Shown piece by piece: positions 1 through 8,505 of a stretch of DNA of 17,563 nucleotides. A program made the translations under genes and the position numbers. Numbering within the stretch: position 1 is the first letter of the stretch; every line of letters begins with the position of its first letter. The stretch is from Candidatus Poribacteria bacterium (GTDB lineage Bacteria; Poribacteria; DTPJ01). The stretch is taken from assembly GCA_011334435.1 (NCBI GenBank), contig DTPJ01000202.1:1-17563 (forward strand), in the 5' to 3' direction. The notes beneath the pieces were generated by a model, which saw only the letters and a list, made by a program, of their open reading frames with translations, did no database searches and was not told the DNA's origin.

Positions 1-1196
1 CCTTGATAATTTCCTTTTTCCTTTGGATTATAAAGCGAGAATGGTATTCCCTTTCTTTCTGCAAGTGATTTTACGGTTCTTTCAAGCATAGCCATACGTT
101 CGTTATTTATGTCTGTTGCAACAATACTTTTTACCGATGTTGCAAGCGAAAGTGACCTTATTGTGTGCATTGTTCCCATAGGACCAGCAGCACCAACTAT
201 AAGAATATCGCTTCCATCAGGAATTTCGCCGTTAGCCGGTATATATTTATATGCTTCTGATGGCTTATTGCTTGTTGTGCCAATAAATCTTGTCCCTTCA
301 TAATGTATCCTACCAACGTCAATCATCACAGGTTCACCAATTTTGCGACCTGCTGTTGCAATATTCATTAGCCCACGTTCTGCAAGCCTTGTTTTTTCAA
401 GCAATTCAATAGTATCTTTTTTGTTTCCGAGATATATGATGTCATCAAAAAGCCCTTCGGGAATTTCGTCTGTGAAAACTGGTTTAATATTTTTAAGTTC
501 GGATTCAAGTTGCGATTTTTCCTTATCATTTAGACCAACCGCGGTGACCGATTTTGGCGTTTCATTGAATAAACCCTGAAAGTCATAATCTCCGCCTTCT
601 TTGACTATAAGTAATTTGCCATCTTTTTTAATTGTTTGTCGTTCCCGTGTGACATAAGCATCTTCTACACATGCCCAAGGCTCTACCAGTGCGACTGCGG
701 AAGCGCTTGGCTCTTCTGTGACGGGGATAAGGAATGACTCACCATCTGGCGCAGTAATGACTCGTTCATCCATAAGGACATATTGTTGCAATGCCCCTTC
801 AAAATTGTATCCAAACGCTGCTTTACTGCCATTCGTTGGAAGATGACGATAATCAGTCTGCACGAGATAACGTTCACCGACCTTATAATTAGTCACACCT
901 TCACCAACTGCGACGATCTCAACAACCGCTTCATGTCCCGGCACTGTCGGCAGATCATTTGGGACATAGCTTGGAATTTCTTCTAATACCTTTGGGTCTA
1001 TGCCTTCTATGATCGGACCTTTTCTCGGATGCTCAGTGAAAGCATGCAGTAATTTCATATCTGAAAAGCAAAGCCCTACGGATTCAACCTTAGCTAATAC
1101 TTGATGAGGACCCGGTTTATGGACTTCCTTTTCTTTATTTAAGATCAATTTATCTGGACCAACGAGTTGAACAGCGACCTGTTTTTCTGGAATCAT
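1..1196 (-). CDS. Zinc-type medium-chain alcohol/polyol dehydrogenase (partial, C-terminus outside window)
   Basis: The frame is open from an ATG at 1196 to the left edge, about 398 codons, so the gene is 3'-truncated by the window. It is a medium-chain dehydrogenase/reductase. The N-terminal GroES-like part has GLCFSD (Cys about residue 43) and the family signature PGHE (about 87-90). The Rossmann part has GAAGPMG and then an acidic VATD, which suggests NAD rather than NADP. No four-cysteine structural zinc lobe follows the GHE motif, so only the catalytic zinc site is likely. This, and the CFSD motif, recall sorbitol- or sorbose-phosphate dehydrogenase-like members, but the substrate cannot be read from the sequence. 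The segment between PGHE and the Rossmann fold seems long for the family. A GAGGAG-type ribosome site lies about 6 bases upstream. Function class is confident; the exact enzyme is not. Confidence 0.85.
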   Translation of the reverse strand, partial: MIPEKQVAVQLVGPDKLILNKEKEVHKPGPHQVLAKVESVGLCFSDMKLLHAFTEHPRKGPIIEGIDPKVLEEIPSYVPNDLPTVPGHEAVVEIVAVGEGVTNYKVGERYLVQTDYRHLPTNGSKAAFGYNFEGALQQYVLMDERVITAPDGESFLIPVTEEPSASAVALVEPWACVEDAYVTRERQTIKKDGKLLIVKEGGDYDFQGLFNETPKSVTAVGLNDKEKSQLESELKNIKPVFTDEIPEGLFDDIIYLGNKKDTIELLEKTRLAERGLMNIATAGRKIGEPVMIDVGRIHYEGTRFIGTTSNKPSEAYKYIPANGEIPDGSDILIVGAAGPMGTMHTIRSLSLATSVKSIVATDINNERMAMLERTVKSLAERKGIPFSLYNPKEKGNYQ

Positions 1197-1269
1197 AGTT
1201 TTCTCCTCTTTTTATCATAATTTAAACCTATCTCTTTGATAATAGGAATATACCGCTTTTAATTAAAAT

Positions 1270-2520
1270 TTAATCAAGCACCTGTCCTAACTGACCAACT
1301 GCGACGCCCGGGTGATATTGCTGTCCATAATGGAGATGACGTTCTCCAACGACGATCTGTGTTGATAACATCTCCATCGTCCCTTGGACATTTTTCGTAA
1401 CATCATCCAATGGCGTCCAATATCCAAACGGAGGCATTTGACCGCTTATCTGATTTACGATGACGCCGTCAGTATTTCTTACAATGGCGGTGACAAGTGC
1501 TTGTTGATCAGTCGTATTAAGCACCCTGAAATGATCAGCCGAACCTACGACTAATTCAGGATAAAATAACCTTTTCCCTGCGGTTCTTGATTCGTAATTT
1601 GCTCCGGGAAATGCCAAGACCTGTTTTTCAAAATGACAATGGCGTTCACCTACTATATGTTTATCTGATGACACTGTGAGTGAAAGGTCTTCTTTACTTG
1701 CAACAGGATCAACTGGCACAACCCAAGCTTGAAATGGTTCTAACGTTTTTTCAGCAGACCATTTAACTTCACCAAGTCCATTTCTGGCAACTGCGACGAG
1801 TTTTGCTTGCTCTGGACTGTGATTTATAACCTGCACCCAGTCAAGCCATGCACCTGGGGCTATTTGACCAAAATATACCTTTGTTGGCGGGGGATCAACG
1901 TCCATAACCTGCCCCAGCTGTCCGATAGCAACTCCATCAGGAGATTCGCTATAATGTAAATGTCGCTCAGAAACGATAACTTGTGTTGAAACTAATTCCA
2001 AAGTCCCAGAGACATTTCCAAAGTCTTTGTCAACAAAACTCCAAAATCCCAAAGGCACTATCTGTCCGCTGAATTGCCTTATCACATTGCCATTTGTATC
2101 ACGGACTACCACATTCACCATAGCAGGTTGATCGCTTATATTGAACACCCTAAAATAGTCAGCACAGCCCGCCACTATTTCAGGATAAAAAATTCTTCTA
2201 CCGACGCTTCTCATTTCTGGACAAGCGCCGGGAAATGCCAACACTTTTGTTCCCAAATGACAGTGCCTTTCGCCAACAATACCTTGATTTGATGAAATAG
2301 TTAATGATAATTCCTGATTTTTAGATGCTGGCTCAACTGGCACAACCCAAGTTTGAAACGGTTTTAATGTTTTCTCACCTGACCAGACTGTTTCGCCTTT
2401 TTCATTCCTCGCAATTGCCATCACTTGTGATTGATCATTCCCGACATTGACGACCTGAACCCAATCTATCCATTGTCCTGATGCTATTTGAGGAAAATAT
2501 ATTTTCGTAGGTGCTGGCAT
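1270..2520 (-). CDS. Four-repeat ERHxH protein, paralog 1
   Basis: This 416-aa protein begins MPAPTKIYF and has no signal peptide or membrane segment. It is two halves of about 208 residues, and each half is two related units of about 100 residues. A unit starts with an aromatic strand (IYFPQIASG or RIFYPEIVAG), then a DWVQVVN or DYFRVFN strand, an ARNEKGE-like turn, and ends in IVGERHCH or IVSERHLHY. Odd units continue into VLAFPGA; even units close with GVAxGQLGQVxD. From memory this resembles the beta-sandwich modules of actinobacterial and Chloroflexi surface proteins that end in PIVxERxMYF (DUF5719-like), so a surface or binding role is possible but unproven. Two paralogs follow at 4369 and 5697. 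A GGGGGA ribosome site precedes the ATG. Expression as a cytoplasmic protein, or export without a classical signal, are both open. Confidence 0.8.
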   Translation of the reverse strand: MPAPTKIYFPQIASGQWIDWVQVVNVGNDQSQVMAIARNEKGETVWSGEKTLKPFQTWVVPVEPASKNQELSLTISSNQGIVGERHCHLGTKVLAFPGACPEMRSVGRRIFYPEIVAGCADYFRVFNISDQPAMVNVVVRDTNGNVIRQFSGQIVPLGFWSFVDKDFGNVSGTLELVSTQVIVSERHLHYSESPDGVAIGQLGQVMDVDPPPTKVYFGQIAPGAWLDWVQVINHSPEQAKLVAVARNGLGEVKWSAEKTLEPFQAWVVPVDPVASKEDLSLTVSSDKHIVGERHCHFEKQVLAFPGANYESRTAGKRLFYPELVVGSADHFRVLNTTDQQALVTAIVRNTDGVIVNQISGQMPPFGYWTPLDDVTKNVQGTMEMLSTQIVVGERHLHYGQQYHPGVAVGQLGQVLD

Positions 2521-2578
2521 TACATCCCCCTATTAATTAACCAAATAAATATTATGATAAAAATTATGAATAGAGAAA

Positions 2579-2657
2579 AAACATGACAGATAAAAATGTA
2601 ACGGAAAATATAAATCTATACTCCCTATTACTTGCTTCTTTATTATCTGCCATGTTT
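2579..2657. repeat. Imperfect inverted repeat, 15-bp arms
   Basis: The arm at 2579-2593 (AAACATGACAGATAA) is the reverse complement of 2643-2657 at 14 of 15 positions, with 49 bases between. It fills most of the 150-base gap between the paralog 1 repeat-protein gene and the upstream DUF1349-like gene. The transcript could form a long hairpin here. No run of T follows on the minus strand, so it is not a textbook terminator. It may be a small mobile or REP-like element. Confidence 0.6.
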
Positions 2658-2670
2658 CACTCTTTTTGAC

Positions 2671-3387
2671 CTATGGATTTGTGTTTTGCCTAATACTCCC
2701 CCATGTTACTGGTAATTTTCCGAGTGACTCTATTGCAAGGGGAAATATAGTTTTGCCATTTTGAGTTATAGTGAAATTATCATAAACTCCCTTTCCTGGT
2801 TGGTTCATTCCGCACATCGCTAAACCAACAAGTATTGGGTCTGACATTTTGACTTTTGTGGATTTCAGATCTATCCAGTTTCTTGCATCTAGGGATATAT
2901 ATCCGTGGAATTCATCACCTTCACGTGTCAATTTAAGCCAGCACTTATCATCTTTCCATGGTCCAGGTGCAACATTTAGGAATTCTTCGGATTTGCCATC
3001 TTTGGTCGATCTCCATGTGATCTGACAGCCTCCACCTCCTCCACCAGTAACGATGACTTGTGCATTTGGAGCTCCCGGATCAGTATCTTGCCTAGCGTGT
3101 ATCCCTCCTTTTGCCCATTCGTTATTTAACTCAATGGAAACCTGACGCACTACCGCTTCAAAATTACCGCTAACCTTTGTATATGCAAACCTAAATCCGT
3201 CAGCACTATCCCAAATATCGCTACCACTTCCTATAATTGTGTAAGTTCCTTTTTCAAATTTAGTGGAACCCGGATTATTTGCTGCATCGCCGATGTCAAT
3301 ACTCACTAATTGGGCATAAACTAACTGGTCTAAAGAGATCAACGATAGCAAAAAGACAAAAGTCAGTAATAAAACGCCTCTTAGCAT
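2671..3387 (-). CDS. Secreted DUF1349-like concanavalin-fold protein with TWGxIK tail
   Basis: This 238-aa protein has a Sec signal peptide (hydrophobic residues 3-23, probable cleavage after VYA). The mature part opens with SIDIGDAANNPGST and then GSGSDIWDSADGFRFAY, SGNFEAVV and EWAKGGIHARQ. These are hallmarks of the DUF1349/beta-xylosidase C-terminal-like jelly-roll domain often found on secreted carbohydrate-related proteins. No catalytic residues are evident, so binding of glycans or cell-surface display is the likeliest role. The protein ends GKLPVTWGSIRQNTNP, a version of the tail shared by the other secreted proteins here. A glycine run (GGGGGG) sits in the loop near residue 116. A GGGGGA-type ribosome site precedes the ATG. 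It is about 70 bases downstream of the related gene at 3461-4180, so co-transcription is likely. Confidence 0.85.
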   Translation of the reverse strand: MLRGVLLLTFVFLLSLISLDQLVYAQLVSIDIGDAANNPGSTKFEKGTYTIIGSGSDIWDSADGFRFAYTKVSGNFEAVVRQVSIELNNEWAKGGIHARQDTDPGAPNAQVIVTGGGGGGCQITWRSTKDGKSEEFLNVAPGPWKDDKCWLKLTREGDEFHGYISLDARNWIDLKSTKVKMSDPILVGLAMCGMNQPGKGVYDNFTITQNGKTIFPLAIESLGKLPVTWGSIRQNTNP

Positions 3388-3460
3388 ATCATTTTCCCCC
3401 TTTGTTCAATTGGGAAAAATAACACAATTGATTTTATAAAGTTTTAATCTAATAAAAATT

Positions 3461-4180
3461 TCAATATTCAGATTTTATTTCGCCCCATGTTTTAGAAAGT
3501 TTCCCTTTGGATTCAACAGTGGTAATGACTAAATTACCATTGATAGTAAAGTCCTTAAAGGTCGCCTTGCAAGTCTTTGCTTTATCGCAAGAGGTAACTG
3601 CTAACCCTATAAGTATAGGGTCAACCATATTGACTATTGCACTGGCGTAGTCTTTTGCCCAAGTTTTGCCATCCTTTGACCATGAAGCAGAAAAGTTGTC
3701 GCCGACACGTTTAAGCCTGATCCATTCACCGTCATTAAATCCCGTTGGACCGCCAAGTTCCCAATAATCAAGTTCCTTAGTCTCGCCGTTTTTTTCTGCT
3801 CGCCATGTAATTTGTACTCCCAAGTCAGGACCCGGAAGATTTCCTGCGGCAGCTGTTGACAAAACATTCTTAGAATCAGTATCAATGCTTTGTCTCGCCA
3901 TTATTCCAGCTTTTGCCCATTGTGTAACTCGTTCAAAGAAAGTGATCTGGACAAACGCCTCAAAGTCACCGCTTACAGGCATATATACAAATCTAAAACC
4001 ATCTACATTATCCCATATATCATGTCCAGCACCAACAATTGTAACAGACCCATCAGGTAATATTGTAGTAGAACCCGGTATTTCTGCCGCATCTCCTATG
4101 TCCAAGCTTTCCAAAGCATAACTAAATGAACATAATAAAACGAACATAAAAAAGCTGCTCAAAGAAATTTTTTTTAGCAT
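3461..4180 (-). CDS. Secreted DUF1349-like concanavalin-fold protein with TWGxIK tail
   Basis: This 239-aa protein starts with a Sec signal peptide (MLKKIS, hydrophobic stretch, probable cleavage after SYA). The mature protein carries the same domain as its downstream neighbour: SLDIGDAAEIPGST, GAGHDIWDNVDGFRFVY, SGDFEAFV, WAKAGIMARQS and, late, DPILIGLAV. It ends GKLSKTWGEIKSEY, matching the common tail. A strong AAGGAGGA ribosome site lies about 11 bases before the ATG. It and the 2671-3387 gene look like a tandem duplication placed between two copies of the ERHxH repeat gene. As in its neighbour, no enzyme motif is visible; a role as an extracellular carbohydrate-binding or surface protein is inferred from the fold only. 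Confidence 0.85.
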   Translation of the reverse strand: MLKKISLSSFFMFVLLCSFSYALESLDIGDAAEIPGSTTILPDGSVTIVGAGHDIWDNVDGFRFVYMPVSGDFEAFVQITFFERVTQWAKAGIMARQSIDTDSKNVLSTAAAGNLPGPDLGVQITWRAEKNGETKELDYWELGGPTGFNDGEWIRLKRVGDNFSASWSKDGKTWAKDYASAIVNMVDPILIGLAVTSCDKAKTCKATFKDFTINGNLVITTVESKGKLSKTWGEIKSEY

Positions 4181-4368
4181 TTTGGTTGTCCTCCTTTTTT
4201 GGTTCAGATGGATTTTACATCAATGATACAATTAGAACTGAATAATTTTGAGATAAATTTTATTCATCACCTCCCTTGATTAACTCAACAAGTTTTCATT
4301 TTTGATGAAAAAATAATATTTCCATTTTAGCAGAGTATTTTATAATATTCAAGTTCCTTGCCTTATAA

Positions 4369-5619
4369 CTAATCTATAACCTGTCCTAACTGACCAACTG
4401 CGACGCCCGGGTGATATTGCTGTCCATAATGGAGATGACGTTCTCCGACGACAATTTGTGTTGACAGTATTTCAAGTGTTCCCTGAGCGTTATTAGTCGC
4501 CTCATCTGGCAGTGTCCAATATCCAAAAGGCGGTATTTGACCGCTTGTCTGGCGAACAATAACGCCCTCAGTATTGCGGACAATTGCATTGACAAGTGCC
4601 TGTTGATCAGTTATATTCAAAACCCTGAAAAAATCGTAACATCCTGCGACCAATTCTGGAAAGAATAGCCTTGTCCCTGCTGTTCTTGTCTCATAATTAG
4701 CTCCGGGAAATGGCAAAACCTGCTTTTCAAGATGACAATGTCGCTCACCTACTACGTGCATATTAGATGAAACTGTCAATGAGAAATCCTTTTTGTCTGC
4801 CACAGGGTCAACAGGAACGATCCAACCTTGATAAGGCTCAAGAGTCTTTTCATTTGACCATCTGGTTTCTCCATTTTCATCGCGTGCTACTGCTAATAGT
4901 TTAGCTTGTTCGTCACTGTGATTAATGACCTGCACCCAGTCTTTCCAAACTCCCGCCGCTATTTGTGCAAAATGCACCTTTGTTGGAGGCTGACCAACGT
5001 CCATAACTTGTCCTAATTGACCAACAGCAACACCTTGAAGTGCAGTTCCATAGTGCAAATGCCTTTCTGATACTATCGGTTGGGTAGAAACTAATTCCAA
5101 AGTCCCTTGTGTATTTCCAACATCTTGGTCATAAAGACTCCAAAACCCTAACGGAACTATTTGCCCGCCGAATTGTTTAGCAACTTTTCCGTTTATATCA
5201 CGGACTATTACATTTACCATAGCGGGCTGATCGCCTACGTTAAATATCCTGAAAAAGTCTGCACATCCTGCGGTCAGATTAGGATAAAAATGTCTTCTGC
5301 CGACACTTTTTAACTCCGGTGCTGCGCCGGGAAACGCAAGCACTTCTGTCCCTAAATGACAATGCCTTTCGCCAACTATACCCTTGTTAGACGATACGAC
5401 AAGCGATAGCTCTTGTTTGGCAGAGGCTGGCTCAACTGGCACTACCCAAGCTTGAAACGGCTTTAATGTCTTTTCACCAGACCAAACTGTCTCTGCTTTC
5501 TCATTACGAGCGATCGCCATAACTTGTGATTCCTCGTTACTCACATTTACCACTTGAACCCAATCCGCCCAAGGTCCCGATGCTACTTGTCCAAAATATA
5601 TCTTTGTTGGTGCTGGCAT
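4369..5619 (-). CDS. Four-repeat ERHxH protein, paralog 2
   Basis: This 416-aa protein has the same length and design as the 1270-2520 product: MPAPTKIYFGQVASG start, four units ending GERHCHLG, SERHLHYG, GERHCHLE and GERHLHYG, and a GVAVGQLGQVID end. No signal peptide or transmembrane helix is seen. Its last 68 coding-strand bases (4379-4446) are identical to 1280-1347 in paralog 1, although the rest of the two genes has diverged, so local gene conversion is likely. A GGGGGATTGAG ribosome site precedes the ATG. It lies 77 bases downstream of paralog 3 in transcription order. Function unknown; the units look like beta-sandwich repeats. Confidence 0.8.
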   Translation of the reverse strand: MPAPTKIYFGQVASGPWADWVQVVNVSNEESQVMAIARNEKAETVWSGEKTLKPFQAWVVPVEPASAKQELSLVVSSNKGIVGERHCHLGTEVLAFPGAAPELKSVGRRHFYPNLTAGCADFFRIFNVGDQPAMVNVIVRDINGKVAKQFGGQIVPLGFWSLYDQDVGNTQGTLELVSTQPIVSERHLHYGTALQGVAVGQLGQVMDVGQPPTKVHFAQIAAGVWKDWVQVINHSDEQAKLLAVARDENGETRWSNEKTLEPYQGWIVPVDPVADKKDFSLTVSSNMHVVGERHCHLEKQVLPFPGANYETRTAGTRLFFPELVAGCYDFFRVLNITDQQALVNAIVRNTEGVIVRQTSGQIPPFGYWTLPDEATNNAQGTLEILSTQIVVGERHLHYGQQYHPGVAVGQLGQVID

Positions 5620-5696
5620 CTCAATCCCCCCATATATTTAATCATTTCTTTTACTTTCATTATAAATTTGTTCATAAAAAGATGACAAAACATTCA

Positions 5697-6950
5697 TTAA
5701 TCAAGCACCTGTCCAAGCTGACCGATCGCTACTCCCGGATGATATTGTTGACCATAATGAAGATGTCTCTCTCCAACAATCGTCTGTGTTGACATTATCT
5801 CCAAAGTTCCCTGTGTGTTCGCAGTATCCTCATCTCTCAGTGTCCAATATCCAAATGGTGGAATTTGGTTAGCGATCTGTTTAACAACTCTGCCATCGGT
5901 ATTTCGGACAATGGCATTAACAAACGCTGTTTGATCTGTTATGTTAAGAAGCCTGAAAAAGTCATAACTTCCAGCGATCAGTTCAGGAAAGAAAAGCCTT
6001 CTTCCCGCGGTGCCAATCTCTGGTGCTGCACCCGGAAAAGGAAGCACCTCAGTTTGTAGATGGCAATGTCTTTCCCCGACGACGTGTTTATCTGACATAA
6101 CCGTAAGCGATAAATCCTGTTTAGAAGCTACTGGATCAATCGGCACAACCCAATCCGCATAAGGTCGTAAAGATTTTTCGCTTGTCCATACTGCTTGTCC
6201 ATTCTGATCTCTTGCGACTGCAACTAACTTTGCTTCCTCATTACTGACGTTAATAACTTTAACCCAATCACCCCAAGCACCAGCCGCTATTTGTGCAAAA
6301 TATATTTTATTAGGAATAGGACTCACATCAAGAGGTTGTCCTAACATTCCTACTGCAACGCCTTTTATATCCTCGCCATAATGTAAATGCCTCTCTGAAA
6401 CTATGGTCTGTGTTGAGATCATCTCCATTGTACCATAGACATCGCCTACTTCTGTATCTACAAAGCTCCAAAAGCATTGTGGATTTATCTGTGGGCTACT
6501 GAACTGCTTTACAGGAACGCCGTTAGTGTCCCGCACTATAATATTGACAATTGCTGGATTAATATCTATATTGAGAATTCTGAACCATTCACCCGTTTTT
6601 GGTCGTATCTCTGGAAAGAAAAGCCTTCTACCGACGTTTTTTAATTCAGGCGCTGCCCCCGGAAAAGCTAATACCTGCGTTTGATAATGACAGTGTCTTT
6701 CACCTACAATACCTCTATTTGATGAAACAGTAAGCGAAAGCTCTTGTTTGACTGATACAGGGTCTATCGGTATAGACCATGCTTGAAAAGGTCTGAGCCG
6801 TCTTTCGCCTGACCAAACGGTTTCGCCTTTTTCATTACGTGCAACTGCCATTACGTTGGCAACGTCATTATCTACATTGACAACTTGGACCCAATCTTTC
6901 CATTCTGCTGATGCAACCTGTGAAAAATATATCTTAGTTGGTGCTGGCAT
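5697..6950 (-). CDS. Four-repeat ERHxH protein, paralog 3
   Basis: This 417-aa member of the family starts MPAPTKIYFSQVASA. Its four units end GERHCHYQ, SERHLHYG, GERHCHLQ and GERHLHYG, and the C-terminus is GVAIGQLGQVLD. Unit 2 differs most from the other paralogs (PEIRPKTGEWFRILNIDINP) and carries one extra residue overall. Its 3' end encodes the same peptide as paralogs 1 and 2 but with different synonymous codons, so it is outside their conversion tract. It is the most upstream of the three in transcription order, preceded by a GGGGGGATATAA ribosome site. No signal peptide. Function unknown. Confidence 0.8.
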   Translation of the reverse strand: MPAPTKIYFSQVASAEWKDWVQVVNVDNDVANVMAVARNEKGETVWSGERRLRPFQAWSIPIDPVSVKQELSLTVSSNRGIVGERHCHYQTQVLAFPGAAPELKNVGRRLFFPEIRPKTGEWFRILNIDINPAIVNIIVRDTNGVPVKQFSSPQINPQCFWSFVDTEVGDVYGTMEMISTQTIVSERHLHYGEDIKGVAVGMLGQPLDVSPIPNKIYFAQIAAGAWGDWVKVINVSNEEAKLVAVARDQNGQAVWTSEKSLRPYADWVVPIDPVASKQDLSLTVMSDKHVVGERHCHLQTEVLPFPGAAPEIGTAGRRLFFPELIAGSYDFFRLLNITDQTAFVNAIVRNTDGRVVKQIANQIPPFGYWTLRDEDTANTQGTLEIMSTQTIVGERHLHYGQQYHPGVAIGQLGQVLD

Positions 6951-7009
6951 TTATATCCCCCCTATATTTAGTTTTTTCTACAATTTTTTATTAAATTAAA
7001 GCAAATTTC

Positions 7010-7603
7010 CTACTTGGGAAGAACACTGGTAGATATACAAGCTACTATTATTGCCTTCATTAGATCAACAGCAATAAAGGGAATAACAGCTATTCTAATT
7101 GTATCCGAAACACCTAAACGCATTAGAAATGCAACTTGTGCTGATCCAAAAACATAGATTATCAAGACGCCAATCATCATTAGCATAACTTGAAAATGAA
7201 ACTTACGGAAAACGACATATCTATTTGTCAGTAATCCTATAAATAAAGCAGAAGGGATAAATCCAATCAGGTATCCGCCTGTCAACCCTTTAATAACTGC
7301 AAATCCACCTAATCCTCCGCTAAACCAAGGGACAATAGCTATGCCAATGATAACATAGAATAGCTGACTCAAAGCGCCAAAATATCCACCTAAAAATATT
7401 GCACTGAGAAGAACCGCAAAAACCTGCCCTGTAATAGGAACAGGAGTAAATGGCAAAGGTATACGTATTTGTGCCATAATACCAGTTAAAACTGCAAATC
7501 CCATAGACAAGGCTATTTTATGCCATATTGTGCGTTCTTCAATCCATTTGAACACATTATCAAATATCCGTCTATAACCTTCTGCTATATCGGTTAAATA
7601 CAA
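7010..7603 (-). CDS. bioY: BioY-family biotin transporter S component (TTG start favoured)
   Basis: The 197-aa product is an ECF-type substrate-binding membrane protein of the BioY family, which takes up biotin. Visible family features are the IRIPLPFTPVPITGQVFAV segment, LGGYFGALSQLFYVIIGI, GGLGGFAVIKGLTGGYLIGF and about six hydrophobic helices. I chose TTG at 7603 because a perfect GGAGG lies 6 bases upstream and it gives the usual BioY length. The longer frame from ATG at 7663 adds 20 residues rich in basic and polar amino acids. That ATG overlaps the polyferredoxin stop as ATGA, so it cannot be excluded. No ECF ATPase or T component is in the window, so the protein must work alone or with a shared module elsewhere. 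It is the last gene of the operon that starts with the candidate selenoprotein. Confidence 0.9.
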   Translation of the reverse strand: MYLTDIAEGYRRIFDNVFKWIEERTIWHKIALSMGFAVLTGIMAQIRIPLPFTPVPITGQVFAVLLSAIFLGGYFGALSQLFYVIIGIAIVPWFSGGLGGFAVIKGLTGGYLIGFIPSALFIGLLTNRYVVFRKFHFQVMLMMIGVLIIYVFGSAQVAFLMRLGVSDTIRIAVIPFIAVDLMKAIIVACISTSVLPK

Positions 7604-7614
7604 TTTTATCCTCC
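7604..7614 (-). promoter_or_regulatory. Ribosome binding site deciding the BioY start
   Basis: GGAGG at 7614-7610 on the minus strand is followed after 6 bases by TTG (7603-7601), in frame with BioY. No comparable site stands before the ATG at 7663, which lies inside the end of the upstream gene. Confidence 0.65.
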
Positions 7615-7659
7615 TTGTATTGGTTATGGTAACCTTTCTGAAAATATTGCCATAGCAAT

Positions 7660-8505
7660 TCATGATTTAGAATTTACTTGATACCCAGCCTCTAATTCTT
7701 CCTCGTGGCTCATAGGCTTTTTGCTAAATATAGAATAGACGCTAACCTTACTGCATCTTGTGCATTTAAGGCATCTTATGCAGTTATGGCTGTTAGGATT
7801 TTCATAAACTCTTATGTTCACAGGACAGTCTCTTAGACATCTATCACATCTTGTGCATGATTCTATATCTACGCCAAGTCTGATTATACTGATCTTGTTA
7901 AACAGGGCAAAGATCGCACCCAAAGGACAAGCGAGAAAACAAAAAGGACGTTTAAATATTAGCATTAGTCCCAAAAAGCCAACGAGGATAGCTAATTTTA
8001 AGTAATAAATATTGCTGATCAGACTACGGAAATTTGAATTCCATAATATCCAAGGGATACCTGCCTCTATTGTCCCCCATGGACATAACTTCGTAAACCA
8101 AGGTTCATGAGTGAGAAAAGGGATAATAAATACTAAAATGACAAGTATAAAATATCTCATATATCCTAAATAAGAGGGAAAACGAAATTTCCTAATTTTT
8201 ATTTTAGCTATTAAGTCTTGGAAGAAACCGAACGGACATATCCAACCACAAGCCATTCTTCCAACTGCCAAACCGATAATTCCAAGATACCCGATCACAT
8301 AATAAGGTATTTTTCCTATCGCTGAAAAGTGCTGTAAAGTGCCTATCGGACAAGAAACTACTGCAAGTGGGCAAGCATAACAATTGAACAGAGGAGCGCA
8401 AATACCTTTTAATCGCCCCTGATATATGGTTTTGGTAGCTATAACTTGAAAATAACTATTAGGTAAAATTGAGCCGGCAATTTGAGTAATCAGTCTCGTT
8501 TTCAC
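7660..8505 (-). CDS. NapH/YccM-like membrane polyferredoxin (4Fe-4S binding protein)
   Basis: This 281-aa integral membrane protein passes electrons, by family analogy, between a quinone or low-potential donor and a redox partner. Motifs in order are CYACPLAVVSCPIG, CGWICPFGFFQ, CPWGTIEAG, CFLACPLGAIF, then two ferredoxin clusters, CTRCDRCLRDCPV and CIRCLKCTRCSK. The last cluster lacks the usual terminal CP. Four or five hydrophobic helices separate the motifs. The start is GTG at 8505; an in-frame TAA lies just upstream (8511-8509), so no longer start exists. That GTG overlaps the stop of the small upstream gene as GTGA, and its own stop overlaps the ATG at 7663 as ATGA, so the set is translationally coupled. 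It has no obvious strong ribosome site of its own, which fits coupling. The partner reductase is not in the window. Confidence 0.88.
   Translation of the reverse strand: MKTRLITQIAGSILPNSYFQVIATKTIYQGRLKGICAPLFNCYACPLAVVSCPIGTLQHFSAIGKIPYYVIGYLGIIGLAVGRMACGWICPFGFFQDLIAKIKIRKFRFPSYLGYMRYFILVILVFIIPFLTHEPWFTKLCPWGTIEAGIPWILWNSNFRSLISNIYYLKLAILVGFLGLMLIFKRPFCFLACPLGAIFALFNKISIIRLGVDIESCTRCDRCLRDCPVNIRVYENPNSHNCIRCLKCTRCSKVSVYSIFSKKPMSHEEELEAGYQVNSKS

Noticed and set aside
109..986. Short plus-strand open frames opposite the dehydrogenase gene
   Set aside because: They are antisense to a continuous, well-recognised dehydrogenase frame and have no family features or ribosome sites.
1270..6950. 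The three similar genes as a mobile element or CRISPR-like array
   Set aside because: The repeats are whole coding genes and protein-level repeats; no transposase, terminal repeats or short regularly spaced direct repeats are present.
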